Shown here piece by piece: positions 43,159 through 53,833 of a stretch of 64,000 nt of DNA (positions are counted from its first letter, which is position 1; every line of letters starts with the position of its first letter). Origin of the DNA: Roseburia sp. CAG:303. Lineage in GTDB: Bacteria > Bacillota > Clostridia > Lachnospirales > Lachnospiraceae. Where the stretch lies: the NCBI GenBank assembly GCA_000437755.1, contig FR900122.1:1-64000 (forward strand), in the 5' to 3' direction. The notes under the pieces are model-generated. The model was not told the origin of the DNA, ran no database searches, and worked only from the letters and a program-made list of their open reading frames with translations. The translations under genes were made by a program, and so were the position numbers.

Positions 43159-43803
43159 TTATGCTTTGTTTTTCCCGTCTGTTTTCTGTTCTGCCGTGTC
43201 ATTTCCACGATCCATCGCCCTGACTGTGTCCACAATAATCCGTACACACTGGTCAACACCGAGATATCCACTGTCAAGATTAATCTGGTAATTCGTATAT
43301 TTCCCCCATTCCCGATCGGTATAATAGCGATAGTAGGTCTTTCTGTTCCTGTCTTTGCGTTCCAGTCTCTTTCTCACATCGACTTCCGTATCACCATAAC
43401 GCTCCAGCACCCTGGATATCCTGTGCGGCATATCGGCATGGATAAATACATTCAGTGTCGGATATGCTTCCTGATCCAGAATATAATCTGCACATCTTCC
43501 CACGATGACACACGGCCCCTCTTCTGCACAGTCCAGAATAACTCTCTTCTGTGCCTTAAAAATCTCATCCTGCGGATTCTCAAAATACATCGCCGGAGCC
43601 ATGGACACGGAAAACCACTTGCTCATCTTATCCGTGTACTCTCCCTGCTCATTAATCACAGCTTTCGTATATCCGCTTCTCTTCGCTACCTGATCCACCA
43701 GTTCACTGTCATAGAAAGGAATTCCCAGTTCTTCTGCCACCTTCTGTCCCACAGAATGTCCGCCGCTGCCAAATTCCCTGCTGATTGTAATAATCGGATA
43801 CAT
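43159..43803 (-). CDS. Cytidylate kinase-like family protein
   Basis: 214 residues of the Cytidylate_kin2 family: ITISREFGSGGHSVGQKVAEELG is the P-loop variant, FYDSELVDQVAKRSG follows, and CVIVGRCADYIL plus VDVRKRLERKDRNRK (lid) complete it. Probably a nucleotide-binding kinase; substrate unknown. The ATG at 43803 has GGAGGTG at the right distance. C-terminus is a polar tail. Confidence 0.82.
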   Translation of the reverse strand: MYPIITISREFGSGGHSVGQKVAEELGIPFYDSELVDQVAKRSGYTKAVINEQGEYTDKMSKWFSVSMAPAMYFENPQDEIFKAQKRVILDCAEEGPCVIVGRCADYILDQEAYPTLNVFIHADMPHRISRVLERYGDTEVDVRKRLERKDRNRKTYYRYYTDREWGKYTNYQINLDSGYLGVDQCVRIIVDTVRAMDRGNDTAEQKTDGKNKA

Positions 43804-43849
43804 AATCTGCACCTCCCTTTTGTAATTTTCTCACCATTCCTATATAGAT

Positions 43850-43878
43850 AGAATAGTTCTTTTTGTGTAAAAAGTCAA
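43850..43878 (-). promoter_or_regulatory. Promoter of the cytidylate kinase-like gene
   Basis: Minus strand TTGACT (43873-43878), 17 bp, TATTCT (43850-43855). The -35 overlaps the stop of the upstream hydrolase gene. Confidence 0.6.
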
Positions 43879-44984
43879 GTTCTATTTCGCCCGTTTTTCT
43901 TTGTTTTTCCTATCTCATCAGCCAGTTTCCGGATCGTTTCGGACAAGGTTTCCCGCTTCTTTTCCGGAAGTTCATCGATCGCCTTCATCAGTCCCATTAA
44001 CCGCATCGGAGTAAGCTTATACAGCTGATCCGTGTCTTTAATTCCTGCTGTTTCAATGACCTCAAACAATGCATCGACAAACTCTTTCTTCTCCTGTTTT
44101 TCCATTCCTGCAATCCACTGTTTCAGGGTTTCATTCCAGAATATACTGCTCTGCGACAGTCCTTTGCTGTATACAAAGTGAGACCCCATCACTTTCCACG
44201 ACAATGCCCTGTGCTGCAACAGTCCCTTTTCCGTACTTTCAACCACCGTATAATCTTCTTCATGCTCAAGCAGCATTCCGATGACGGAGGACTGCGGAAT
44301 CAGGGTATGCAGCTTTGGCAGAATATTCTGGTATTCCTCCTGCTTTACCATATCCTCATTAAATCCCGGACCATCAAAATTATAGACTGCCCGCAGACGG
44401 TTCTGGATATGCTTTCCGCCTTTAATCGCCGCATACACCGCCAGATTCCCACCTTTGGAATGTCCACCCAGACACACGGGCTTTCTCCCGGTTTCCAGCA
44501 CCTTCTGCACATACTGTACGGCTCTTTCCTGCCCGGGTGTCCTGGCCAGATAACTCATGTTAAAATTCTCTTTCCACCCCGCCAGTGAGCTATCCGTTCC
44601 GCTGAAGGAAATATAAATGCTCCCATCCTCAGGTACAATTTTAACCGCCGAAAACTGATATTCCTTTTCCTCACTGATATCCTCGATATATCTGGATAAC
44701 CTGCAATTTTTAAACCGCTCCGTTCCCATAACGGCTTTCAGCACCATACGGCAGTCTTTTAAAAGCTGCCCTCCGGATTCCTCTGTCCGGTTACTGTGTC
44801 CTGCAAAATACTCTTCTGCTGCTTTCTCTAATGTAACCGATGATCTGGAATGTATTCCCGGCACGATTCCGCGAAAATCCAGATATACAAGCTGTGTCAG
44901 AATCAGACTGTCCACCTCATTAAAGGGCGATGCCGTAAAATCCAAATCCCCCCGCCAGGACACATAATCTATAATATTCGACAT
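43875..44984 (-). CDS. DUF2974 (Mbeg1-like) alpha/beta hydrolase
   Basis: 369 residues. The lipase-type elbow GGHSKGGNLA (about residue 190) supplies the Ser, and YISFSGTDSSLAGWKEN matches the oxyanion strand of DUF2974. The N-terminal FNEVDSLILTQLVYLDF is characteristic. No signal peptide, so cytoplasmic. TGGAGGG precedes the ATG. A lipase or esterase function is likely, substrate unknown. Confidence 0.82.
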   Translation of the reverse strand: MSNIIDYVSWRGDLDFTASPFNEVDSLILTQLVYLDFRGIVPGIHSRSSVTLEKAAEEYFAGHSNRTEESGGQLLKDCRMVLKAVMGTERFKNCRLSRYIEDISEEKEYQFSAVKIVPEDGSIYISFSGTDSSLAGWKENFNMSYLARTPGQERAVQYVQKVLETGRKPVCLGGHSKGGNLAVYAAIKGGKHIQNRLRAVYNFDGPGFNEDMVKQEEYQNILPKLHTLIPQSSVIGMLLEHEEDYTVVESTEKGLLQHRALSWKVMGSHFVYSKGLSQSSIFWNETLKQWIAGMEKQEKKEFVDALFEVIETAGIKDTDQLYKLTPMRLMGLMKAIDELPEKKRETLSETIRKLADEIGKTKKNGRNRT

Positions 44985-45003
44985 AAAATGTTCCCTCCAT
45001 TTA

Positions 45004-45031
45004 GAAAAAACCGGAGAACTTTTATCCTCCG
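45004..45031 (-). terminator. Terminator of the V-ATPase operon
   Basis: CGGAG (45012-45016) pairs with CTCCG (45027-45031); the minus strand continues into GTTTTTTC. Confidence 0.75.
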
Positions 45032-45039
45032 ATTTCCTC

Positions 45040-45702
45040 TTATCCCTGCTGTTTTGATTTTTCTCTGACTTCCTCCAGCATCATATCCTTTACCTTCATC
45101 AGACGAATCTGGGTACTTCTTTCATTTTCGTCCAGCTTCATGGTAATATAACGGATATTCTGTTCTGTCTGTGGAATTACGACATGTTCCAGTGCATTTA
45201 CCCGCCTGCGTGTTTTTTCAATTTCCGCCGCCATAAGCTGGCAGGCTTTTTCTGTTTCAGACAGTTTTAACATCTCCGGAAGAATATCTGCCAATGATTT
45301 TACTGCATCGTCCAAATCATTGGAAGTGAACGCGAATCCATAAGAATAAATATCATTTGCATCTGCCGTTCTGGTTTTATATTGAAATACCGGAATGTCA
45401 ACACTCATTACATTTTTCCTGCCACATTCCAGATATACTTCCTGCTTTGGTGCCATAAGAGCCGTATGCAGTGTCTGCTCCGACATTCCTGCTTTGGCAA
45501 TTACAAAATTGCGGTTTGCATTTTTTATGCCTTCCTCGACCTTTAAACGAAGTGCCATGTTTTCACGCACCAGATCCAGATACTGTCTCATAAGTTCATC
45601 ACGCTTATCTTTCAGAAGTTTATGACCACGCACTGCTGTCTTTAACTTCTTCTTTAACCTGGTCAGTTCCATTCTGGTCGGATTTACCTGTGTCGCTGCC
45701 AT
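45040..45702 (-). CDS. ntpD: V-type ATPase subunit D (central stalk)
   Basis: 220 residues, mostly long helices: NPTRMELTRLKKKLKTAVRGHKLLKDKRDEL at the N-terminus is the family signature, and RRVNALEHVVIPQTEQNIRYI near the C-terminus closes the coiled-coil rotor shaft. Last gene of the operon. AGGTGAG precedes the ATG. It rotates within the A3B3 ring. Confidence 0.93.
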   Translation of the reverse strand: MAATQVNPTRMELTRLKKKLKTAVRGHKLLKDKRDELMRQYLDLVRENMALRLKVEEGIKNANRNFVIAKAGMSEQTLHTALMAPKQEVYLECGRKNVMSVDIPVFQYKTRTADANDIYSYGFAFTSNDLDDAVKSLADILPEMLKLSETEKACQLMAAEIEKTRRRVNALEHVVIPQTEQNIRYITMKLDENERSTQIRLMKVKDMMLEEVREKSKQQG

Positions 45703-45723
45703 GTTCTCACCTCATTTCCCGAT

Positions 45724-47097
45724 TTATACCTTGCCATAATAAAGGTCTAAATACTTGTCATCGATACGTTTCAGCTCGCTTCTCGGCAGAATGGAAAGTA
45801 ATTTCCAACCGATGTTCAGTGTCTCCTCAATGTCCCTGTTTGCCTGATACCCCTGTGATACATACTCCTTCTCGAAAGCATCGGCAAATTTCGCATAGAT
45901 CAGATCGATTTCCGACAATGCGGACTCACCGAGAATGGTCATAAGTTCTTTTGCATCTTTTCCTCTGGAATATGCTGCAAAAAGCTGGTTCATTGTATTC
46001 GCATGATCGGCTCTTGTCTTTCCTTCCCCGATTCCTTTATCTTTCAGACGGGAAAGCGATGGCAATACATCGATCGGAGGAGTGACACCTTTTCTGTATA
46101 ATTCCCTGGACAGGATAATCTGTCCCTCGGTAATATATCCTGTTAAATCAGGAATTGGATGTGTCTTATCATCTTCCGGCATGGTCAGAATTGGAATCAT
46201 GGTAATACTTCCGTCTTTTCCCTTCTGTCTTCCGGCTCTTTCATATAAAGTAGCAAGATCCGTATACATATAGCCCGGATAACCTCGTCTGCCCGGTACT
46301 TCTTTTCGTGCTGCAGAAACTTCACGCAATGCATCGGCATAGTTTGTGATATCGGTCAGAATAACCAGTACATGCATTCCTTTTTCAAATGCAAGATATT
46401 CTGCTGCCGTAAGTGCCATACGCGGGGTTGCGATACGTTCTACCGCCGGGTCATTGGCAAGGTTTACAAAAAGTACGGTACGGTCAATCGCTCCCGTCTC
46501 TTTGAAACTGTTGATAAAGAAGTTTGATTCTTCAAATGTAATACCGATTGCGGCAAATACTACTGCGAACTGCTCATCATTCCCGCGTACCTTTGCCTGT
46601 CTTGCGATCTGTGCCGCAAGATTCGCATGAGGAAGCCCGGAGGCAGAGAAGATCGGCAGTTTCTGACCTCTTACCAGTGTATTCAGTCCGTCAATAGCTG
46701 ATACCCCGGTCTGGATAAATTCTTCCGGATAACTTCTCGCCGCCGGATTCATCGGAATACCATTGATATCCATTCTGGCTTCCGGAAGAATCTCCGGCCC
46801 GTTATCGATCGGGTGTCCCAGCCCGTCAAAGACTCTTCCCAGCATATCTTCCGAAACTCCAAGCTCCATACTTTTTCCAAGAAAACGCACTTTACTGTTA
46901 GAAAGATTGATACCGGTAGAGCTTTCAAACAACTGTACCAGTGCATCCGATCCGTTGATCTCCAGCACCTTGCATCTTCTTATCTCTCCAGAGGCAAGCT
47001 CGATTTCTCCCAGTTCATCATACGCAACATCTTCTACGCCATGAACAAGCATCAGAGGACCTGCTACCTCCTGAATGGTTCTATACTCTTTTGGCAT
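45724..47097 (-). CDS. ntpB: V-type ATPase subunit B
   Basis: 457-residue non-catalytic nucleotide-binding subunit. Features: [43 protein letters not shown] region (here [15 protein letters not shown]), no Walker A lysine in that loop, and [20 protein letters not shown]. Starts three bases after the ntpA stop with GGAGG overlapping that end. Confidence 0.96.
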   Translation of the reverse strand: MPKEYRTIQEVAGPLMLVHGVEDVAYDELGEIELASGEIRRCKVLEINGSDALVQLFESSTGINLSNSKVRFLGKSMELGVSEDMLGRVFDGLGHPIDNGPEILPEARMDINGIPMNPAARSYPEEFIQTGVSAIDGLNTLVRGQKLPIFSASGLPHANLAAQIARQAKVRGNDEQFAVVFAAIGITFEESNFFINSFKETGAIDRTVLFVNLANDPAVERIATPRMALTAAEYLAFEKGMHVLVILTDITNYADALREVSAARKEVPGRRGYPGYMYTDLATLYERAGRQKGKDGSITMIPILTMPEDDKTHPIPDLTGYITEGQIILSRELYRKGVTPPIDVLPSLSRLKDKGIGEGKTRADHANTMNQLFAAYSRGKDAKELMTILGESALSEIDLIYAKFADAFEKEYVSQGYQANRDIEETLNIGWKLLSILPRSELKRIDDKYLDLYYGKV

Positions 47098-47100
47098 GCG

Positions 47101-48864
47101 CTATTCCTCCTTTCCCAACACATTTGCGATTTCTGTATGAAGCTCTTTGCTAATTCTGTCATACTCTGCGTCAATATTTTCGTCCAATGTGTATTTAAAA
47201 CGACCGATTTTTTCCCTGACTGCCATGGAAATCAGCTTCTGTATGGAAGCCCCTTCCTTTAATGCCTCAAGGGAATAGTCATAAAATCCGATTACAAGCT
47301 CCATCATAAGGAACTGTTTTCTTAATGAAGTGTAGGTGTCTACTTCGTGGAAAGAATTCTGATGCAGGAAATCTTCACGGATGGAACGTGCTGCTTCCAT
47401 CTTCAGACGATCCTCTGCCGACAGGGCATCCATACCTACCATCTTTACGATCTCTTCCAGTTCCGCCTCGTCCTGCAGAAGTCCCATGAGTCTCTGTCTG
47501 TAACCCATCCACTGGTCGGACACGTTGTCATCAAACCATTTGCCCATACTGTCCGTATACAAAGAGTAACTGGTCAGCCAGTTGATTGCCGGGAAATGTC
47601 TCTTATATGCCAGTGCCGAATCGAGTCCCCAGAATACCTTTACGATACGCAGGGTAGCCTGTGATACCGGCTCTGAGATATCACCACCCGGAGGAGATAC
47701 AGCACCGATTACGGACAGTGAACCCGTTCTTCCTTCTTTACCGAGAGAAACGACTTTTCCGGCGCGTTCATAGAACTGTGCCAGACGGCTTCCCAGATAT
47801 GCCGGATATCCTTCTTCACCAGGCATTTCCTGCAGACGACCGGACATTTCTCTTAATGCTTCTGCCCATCTGGAAGTGGAATCTGCCATAAGTGCCACGG
47901 AATAACCCATATCCCTGAAATATTCTGCGATGGTAATACCTGTATAAATCGATGCCTCTCTGGCTGCAACCGGCATATCCGAAGTATTTGCAATCAATAC
48001 GGTACGTTCCATCAGGGACTGTCCCGTCTTTGGATCTTTCAGTTCCGGAAATTCATTCAGAACGTCCGTCATCTCATTTCCACGTTCGCCGCAGCCGATG
48101 TATACCACGATATCTGCTTCCGCCCATTTTGCAAGCTGATGCTGGATAACCGTCTTTCCGCTTCCGAATGGCCCTGGAACTGCCGCAACACCGCCCTTTG
48201 CAATCGGGAAAAAGGTATCTACTACTCTCTGTCCTGTAATCAATGGCATATCGAGCGGAAGTTTTTCTTTGTAAGGACGTTCCTTTCGTACCGGCCATTT
48301 CTGCATCATGGTAAGTTCTTTCTCACCCTTGTCAGTTTCAACTACTGCCACTACCTGTTCCACCGTAAACTCGCCGGCTTTGATTTCTTTGATCGTACCA
48401 GATACTCCATATGGAATCATAATCTTCTGCTGTACCACGATGGTTTCCTGCACCGTACCGAATACATCACCCGGTTCTACTTTGTCGCCTGCCTGTAAGG
48501 CCGGAACAAAATTCCACTTTTTATCTCTCTTCAGGGACGGTACTTCCACCCCTCTCTTTAAATTGTTTCCGGCAATCTTCATAATATCATCCAATGGTCT
48601 CTGGATTCCGTCATAGATACTGGTAATCAGTCCCGGTCCTAATTCTACAGACAATGGCATATCCGTTGATTCCACCGGTTCTCCCGGCTTTAATCCTGAG
48701 GTTTCCTCGTATACCTGTACGGAAGCCTGATCTCCATGCATTTCTATAATTTCTCCAATCAGTCTCTGATTGCTGACACGGACTACGTCATACATATTTG
48801 CATCGCGCATTCCCTCAGCGATTACCAGAGGTCCTGCTACTTTTTTAATCTTTCCTTTACTCAT
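47101..48864 (-). CDS. ntpA: V-type ATPase catalytic subunit A
   Basis: 587-residue catalytic subunit. Walker [10 protein letters not shown] in the [20 protein letters not shown] context, [18 protein letters not shown], and [19 protein letters not shown] are canonical. The long non-homologous region typical of A subunits spans about 110-200. 9 bp after ntpF. Confidence 0.97.
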   Translation of the reverse strand: MSKGKIKKVAGPLVIAEGMRDANMYDVVRVSNQRLIGEIIEMHGDQASVQVYEETSGLKPGEPVESTDMPLSVELGPGLITSIYDGIQRPLDDIMKIAGNNLKRGVEVPSLKRDKKWNFVPALQAGDKVEPGDVFGTVQETIVVQQKIMIPYGVSGTIKEIKAGEFTVEQVVAVVETDKGEKELTMMQKWPVRKERPYKEKLPLDMPLITGQRVVDTFFPIAKGGVAAVPGPFGSGKTVIQHQLAKWAEADIVVYIGCGERGNEMTDVLNEFPELKDPKTGQSLMERTVLIANTSDMPVAAREASIYTGITIAEYFRDMGYSVALMADSTSRWAEALREMSGRLQEMPGEEGYPAYLGSRLAQFYERAGKVVSLGKEGRTGSLSVIGAVSPPGGDISEPVSQATLRIVKVFWGLDSALAYKRHFPAINWLTSYSLYTDSMGKWFDDNVSDQWMGYRQRLMGLLQDEAELEEIVKMVGMDALSAEDRLKMEAARSIREDFLHQNSFHEVDTYTSLRKQFLMMELVIGFYDYSLEALKEGASIQKLISMAVREKIGRFKYTLDENIDAEYDRISKELHTEIANVLGKEE

Positions 48865-48873
48865 CTCGACTCA

Positions 48874-49206
48874 TCACACACCTTTCTCATTTCCGCCAAA
48901 CAGAATATCTGAGCCGACTGCCTGCTCTACGGTTTTCTTTACATTTGCCACACCTGCTCCTGTATTTCCATATACTCCCGGAATCTGTATGATAGCCGGA
49001 AGTACCTGCTCTGCATATTTTTCAATTTCCTCAGAAATCCTGTCCGCTAGTTCCTCTGTCACATAAATCACGGAATAATCATTCGCCGCCAGGGTATGCA
49101 GCTGCTTTGCTGCATTTTCTGTATCTGTTACCGGAAATGTATCAAGACCTATGGTGGCAAATCCATATATACTGTCATAATCACCTAATACTGCTATCTT
49201 ATACAT
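48874..49206 (-). CDS. ntpF: V-type ATPase subunit F
   Basis: 110 residues: YKIAVLGDYDSIYGFATIGLDTFPV and the VIYVTEELADRI segment match subunit F, the regulatory part of the rotor. Its start overlaps the end of ntpC by 8 bp, suggesting translational coupling. Confidence 0.92.
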   Translation of the reverse strand: MYKIAVLGDYDSIYGFATIGLDTFPVTDTENAAKQLHTLAANDYSVIYVTEELADRISEEIEKYAEQVLPAIIQIPGVYGNTGAGVANVKKTVEQAVGSDILFGGNEKGV

Positions 49207-50167
49207 ACATTTCCCTTACCCTTTCCCGGATTGCACTATCCGGAAAACCATTCTGTTTTCCCGATAAAATAATCCGTACTGTTTTTATCTCATTTTCTCT
49301 TGCAAGAACATAAGCAATCAGAGGTCCGGCCGAAAATGAATTATACTTCTGAGGTTTTATCGTTTTGATGATCCTGTTATCGCAAAACCGCTCAAATGCG
49401 GACGCGGATTCCCTCAGTGCCGCCGCACCCTCGGAATAATCCGTTTCCTCCAGATAGCTGCAGATACTTTCCAGTCCGTTTAATGCCGCATGGCTTAATT
49501 TTTCCACACGAATGCTTTTGCATTCCACCATTGCCTGCCGCATGAAATCAAGGCTCTTGCCCGTCCGCTGGGAGCGCACTGCAATCTTGATATCCGCCAC
49601 TGCCACCGTGGATTCTGCATAATCTTTTAAAATTGTATGTTCTGCTTTCTGTCCTTCTTCGTAAATCGCTTCAAGCGCCGCCCGGTCTACAATGATATCA
49701 CATAACTGACCGTCCCTTGTCTGCACAAAAGTTTCATATGCAAGTGCTGCTGCTTCCTGCATATTTTTCGGCAATGCCTGGTAATCCTTCTCAGCGATAC
49801 ATTTCACCATCTGTTCCCCGCTGATTTCACAGTCATCATAAAAAATATCTGCCTCTGTTTTTCCCAGCACCACCTGTTTTACAGCCGCCTTCAGGTTATG
49901 GAACAGATGCGGATATGACAGAACATGGAATACGGACATATCCGGGGTAAGTCCTCTTATGACCTCCCAGATCTTCTCTTCTTCTCTGGAAAGCATAGCC
50001 TCCGCATTCATCTGTTCATCTGCATCGCCCCATCCTTTTTCGTTCAGGAACTGCAGACAGCTGTCATATGTTTTACAGGAAATCAACTGTTCAATCACAG
50101 CATCGGAAAAAAGCGACAGTTCCAGGGAACGTATCCGGGCAACTGCATATACATAATTATCTGCCAT
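49199..50167 (-). CDS. ntpC: V-type ATPase subunit C (rotor-to-membrane adaptor)
   Basis: 322-residue all-helical protein of the V-ATPase C/AC39 family: YAVARIRSLELSLFSD at the start and RENEIKTVRIILSGKQNGF near the end, with YNSFSAGPLIAYVLARE typical of the last repeat. It links the central stalk to the K ring. Confidence 0.92.
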   Translation of the reverse strand: MADNYVYAVARIRSLELSLFSDAVIEQLISCKTYDSCLQFLNEKGWGDADEQMNAEAMLSREEEKIWEVIRGLTPDMSVFHVLSYPHLFHNLKAAVKQVVLGKTEADIFYDDCEISGEQMVKCIAEKDYQALPKNMQEAAALAYETFVQTRDGQLCDIIVDRAALEAIYEEGQKAEHTILKDYAESTVAVADIKIAVRSQRTGKSLDFMRQAMVECKSIRVEKLSHAALNGLESICSYLEETDYSEGAAALRESASAFERFCDNRIIKTIKPQKYNSFSAGPLIAYVLARENEIKTVRIILSGKQNGFPDSAIRERVREMYV

Positions 50168-50185
50168 ATTTCCACATTCCCCTTT

Positions 50186-50785
50186 CTAATTTTCCTGTAT
50201 CAAAAACTCATGCACCTTATCTGCCAGATATTCTCTCTGCGTATGAAATATCGTCTGAAGGGAACAATTCTCTTCCACTCCTCCATAAACCAGAATAAAT
50301 CCTCCATCGATCTGCATCGCTTCCTGCGATAATGCCAGAGTTCCGCCATTCTGTGCGGCAGCATCCTCTATTACTTTTCCGAAACCGGAAGGCATTCTCT
50401 CCAAATCTGTTTTGGAAAAATGGATTTCTCCATCCTTCGGCAGTGCAAATTTTCTCAGCATTTTTTCCAGCAGGGCGAAATATTCCTGTTCTCCCATCTG
50501 AAAAATATGCTGGTATGATTTATCCAGAATCTCCGATATAATCTGCTGTCTTGCTTTTAATATTTCCTGTCTCTTTTTTAACTGGGCAGATGATTTCGCT
50601 CTCTGTTCAATACTTTTTTTCGCAGCTTCTATCTTCTGGTCCGTCTCTTTTTCAGCCTTTGCACATTCCTTTTTCGCATCTTCCAAAATTGCATCGGCTT
50701 TTTTCTGAGCTTCCTGTCTGTTTTCATTCGCTGCTTTTTCTGCCTCTTCCAGAATCTCTCCAATAATTTTATCAACACCAGCCAT
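50186..50785 (-). CDS. ntpE: V-type ATPase subunit E (peripheral stalk)
   Basis: 199 residues: long N-terminal coiled coil rich in Glu/Lys/Ala, then a small C-terminal alpha/beta domain (GGFILVYGGVEENCSLQTIF). With subunit G it forms the peripheral stalk. AAGGAG precedes the ATG. Confidence 0.9.
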   Translation of the reverse strand: MAGVDKIIGEILEEAEKAANENRQEAQKKADAILEDAKKECAKAEKETDQKIEAAKKSIEQRAKSSAQLKKRQEILKARQQIISEILDKSYQHIFQMGEQEYFALLEKMLRKFALPKDGEIHFSKTDLERMPSGFGKVIEDAAAQNGGTLALSQEAMQIDGGFILVYGGVEENCSLQTIFHTQREYLADKVHEFLIQEN

Positions 50786-50806
50786 GTAAGATTCTCCTTC
50801 CTGCCT

Positions 50807-51286
<480 letters not shown>

Positions 51287-53299
51287 CTAAACGTCCTCCT
51301 TAATTCTTATATATTTAGTATTTTGCTTAAAAGGCTCAAACGGTCTTCCGCCGCCCTCATAAAACTTTCCGAAAAATTCTACATATTGCAGACGATTTGT
51401 ATGCACATATGCACCTAAAAGATTGATTGCCAGATTCAGTGTATGTCCGATGATAAATACAACGATGAAGAATATAGCTCCCAGAATGCCGTCTCCCATC
51501 ATGGATGCCATCGAATTGACTACCTGCGCAATAACTCCGGTTGCAAGTCCCAATGCCAGAAGTCTGGAGTAGGACAGTACATCTGACAGCCAGCTTGTGA
51601 GCCCATAGATATCATAAAGTCCGAGTGCAATACGGAGTGCCGGGTTCTTCTTTCTTCTTCCCGACATCAGAATAATTCCAACCAGTCCGATTATCGTAAG
51701 TACCTTTGCCAGTACATTGACAAATGCCGGAAATATGAAGGTCTGTCCTGCGATGGATGCAAACAGCTCACTTGGAATCAGCAGAAGCAGTAATCCAATC
51801 AGCAGTGCAAACCAGAATCCCACATCATACAGACAGTCCAGATATCTGCCATCTTTTATCATCATATATCCCTTAATTCCGAGTCCGGTAAACAGGTGAA
51901 TGATTCCAAATAACAGAGAATACAGAAGCAGTCTCATCGGATCATTCAGCGGTTCAAACCACACCGCCTGTAATGTCATATCTTTATGGAAGAATGTATT
52001 TGCGACAACCTTTACCAGATCGCCGAAAAATCCACCAAACATCAATCCCCAGAACAGGGTTGACAATCCACAGAAAAAAAACATCCGCAGGGATTTCTTC
52101 AGTCCCTCTTCCATTCCTTTATATTTCCATAGAACAATTCCGCATGCCAGCGATATGATTAATCCATATGCCGCATCAGAAAGCATCAGTCCGAACAGAA
52201 ATACATAAAAAAATGACATGATAAACGTCGGATCGATCTCTCCCTTTTTCGGAAGACCAAAGGATTCTACCACACCCTCTGTCGATGCTGAGAATACATT
52301 ATTCTCAAGCTGTACCGGAGATTCCTCCCCTTCATCCAGATCACAGATTTCAACCACCGCATCGAATCTGTTCTCCAATATGTCCGCTACTTTTCCGGCT
52401 TCTTTCTCTGGTACATAACCGCTGATGAAAAATGTATTTTCTGACTGTGCCAGATTTCCAAGCACCCGGTACTTCTCTGCACGAATCCGGAAATAATCGG
52501 ATATCAGCCTTAAATCATCCCGATTGACTGCCAGATCTGTCATCTTCGCTTCCGCTTCCCGGGTCTCTTCTTCCAGTTTTCTTATTTTCTCTTTCAGAAC
52601 TTCGATACGCTTCGCCGGGTCTTTTCTCGACAGAAACGGTACTCTTGCAAAACCTTCTGTTCTCAGTGCATCTTCTACACATTCCCTGTCCTTTTTCAGA
52701 CAGATAACCACCAGACAGGTCTGGTTTCTGGACGTAGAAATCACTGTTACATCAACATCCGCTTCCGATGCATTCGCAGCCAGTATTTCATAGATTTGTT
52801 CCTGTGTTACTTCTCTTTCAATCGTTCCGATCAGTACATCTGTATTCTTTGTCCCTGTTGTATTCATCGGAATATCCATCGATACCCATGGCGTGATATT
52901 ATCAATCTTCGTGTTCATCTTTAGAATATTCGCATGATTTTCCGCCATGATTTTCTCCAGCTGGACAATCTCATTTGCAACCGACAGATACAGATTCTTG
53001 TCCTGCATCGCCTTGTTAAACGTCTGGGAACTGACAAATTCCCTGCCTGCCAGCGATGCTAACATACCTTTCTTTTCCGGTGCATATTTTTCCAGAATTT
53101 CCAGTGCCTGTTCTATAGTTGCTGCCGTCTTTTCAAACTGTGACTTTTGTGCAGAAGTATCCATTTTCTGAAAACCTTCCATCTCGTCCTGCCAGCTGCT
53201 CACTTCCACTACCCCCATAGCCTGAACAGCCTCAAGAATGCGCTTCCGGTTCTTCTTCATGGCACACAGATTTATCTTCTGCATTTTCAAAACTGCCAT
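51287..53299 (-). CDS. ntpI: V-type ATPase subunit I (membrane stator, a-subunit)
   Basis: 670 residues: cytoplasmic N-terminal half with coiled coils (about 1-340) and a membrane half of about eight helices. The stator Arg region lies in SWLSDVLSYSRLLALGLATGVIA, where Arg faces the ion-binding Glu of the ring. GGAGGG precedes the ATG. Followed 3 bp later by ntpK. Confidence 0.95.
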   Translation of the reverse strand: MAVLKMQKINLCAMKKNRKRILEAVQAMGVVEVSSWQDEMEGFQKMDTSAQKSQFEKTAATIEQALEILEKYAPEKKGMLASLAGREFVSSQTFNKAMQDKNLYLSVANEIVQLEKIMAENHANILKMNTKIDNITPWVSMDIPMNTTGTKNTDVLIGTIEREVTQEQIYEILAANASEADVDVTVISTSRNQTCLVVICLKKDRECVEDALRTEGFARVPFLSRKDPAKRIEVLKEKIRKLEEETREAEAKMTDLAVNRDDLRLISDYFRIRAEKYRVLGNLAQSENTFFISGYVPEKEAGKVADILENRFDAVVEICDLDEGEESPVQLENNVFSASTEGVVESFGLPKKGEIDPTFIMSFFYVFLFGLMLSDAAYGLIISLACGIVLWKYKGMEEGLKKSLRMFFFCGLSTLFWGLMFGGFFGDLVKVVANTFFHKDMTLQAVWFEPLNDPMRLLLYSLLFGIIHLFTGLGIKGYMMIKDGRYLDCLYDVGFWFALLIGLLLLLIPSELFASIAGQTFIFPAFVNVLAKVLTIIGLVGIILMSGRRKKNPALRIALGLYDIYGLTSWLSDVLSYSRLLALGLATGVIAQVVNSMASMMGDGILGAIFFIVVFIIGHTLNLAINLLGAYVHTNRLQYVEFFGKFYEGGGRPFEPFKQNTKYIRIKEDV

Positions 53300-53329
53300 G
53301 CACTTCTCCCTCCTTTCAACATTCCTATT

Positions 53330-53638
53330 CTACCAGATTAATGAAAGCACCAGTTCTATCGCTTCTTTCTCTTTCCTTTCAGCCAGCTCCCTGAGTTTTG
53401 TAATCTCTGTTCCTGCCTCTTTTAAAGCAACCTGAAGTTCTCGTTCATTCCATGTATCCGCCGTCTTAGCGGTTTCGTCCATTCTCTGTCTGTCGGACAC
53501 TGCTGCTTCATGCTTCATACTCACAGCTTTCTTTCCTGCATCTTCTACAATATCCCTTGCATCTTCCTCGGACTGCTTCAGAATATTATCTGCTTTAAAC
53601 TCTGCTTCCCTGATTTTCTGCATAGTCTCCTGTAACAC
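53330..53638 (-). CDS. V-type ATPase subunit G/H-like (AhaH) peripheral stalk protein
   Basis: 102-residue helical protein beginning with a coiled coil (LQETMQKIREAEFKADNILKQ...DARDIVEDA), like archaeal AhaH and NtpG. GTG start at 53638 with GGAGGTG five bases upstream; an open frame of eight codons before it is not favoured. First gene of the nine-gene operon. Confidence 0.8.
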   Translation of the reverse strand: MLQETMQKIREAEFKADNILKQSEEDARDIVEDAGKKAVSMKHEAAVSDRQRMDETAKTADTWNERELQVALKEAGTEITKLRELAERKEKEAIELVLSLIW

Positions 53639-53733
53639 ATTTTCACCTCCCTTGTGATGCACAAATCTGTTTTATTCCCTTTTTCTGTGCATTTGGTAAA
53701 AAATTACTATTTTTTACAAAAAAACATATTCTT

Positions 53734-53762
53734 ATTATACATTTTCACTAATTTATTGTCAA
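53734..53762 (-). promoter_or_regulatory. V-ATPase operon promoter
   Basis: Minus strand TTGACA (53757-53762), 17 bp, TATAAT (53734-53739): a perfect sigma-A consensus, about 90 bases upstream of the first gene. Confidence 0.9.
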
Positions 53763-53804
53763 GTTATCTGGGGAAATTGTTAGAAAATATCGGATAATAT
53801 AAAA

Positions 53805-53829
53805 AGTAGTATGACTCAGTCATACTACT
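53805..53829 (-). terminator. Terminator of the EAL protein gene
   Basis: Perfect 12-bp stem AGTAGTATGACT / AGTCATACTACT with one central base; the minus strand then reads TTTTTATATT. Confidence 0.85.
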
Positions 53830-53833
53830 CTTA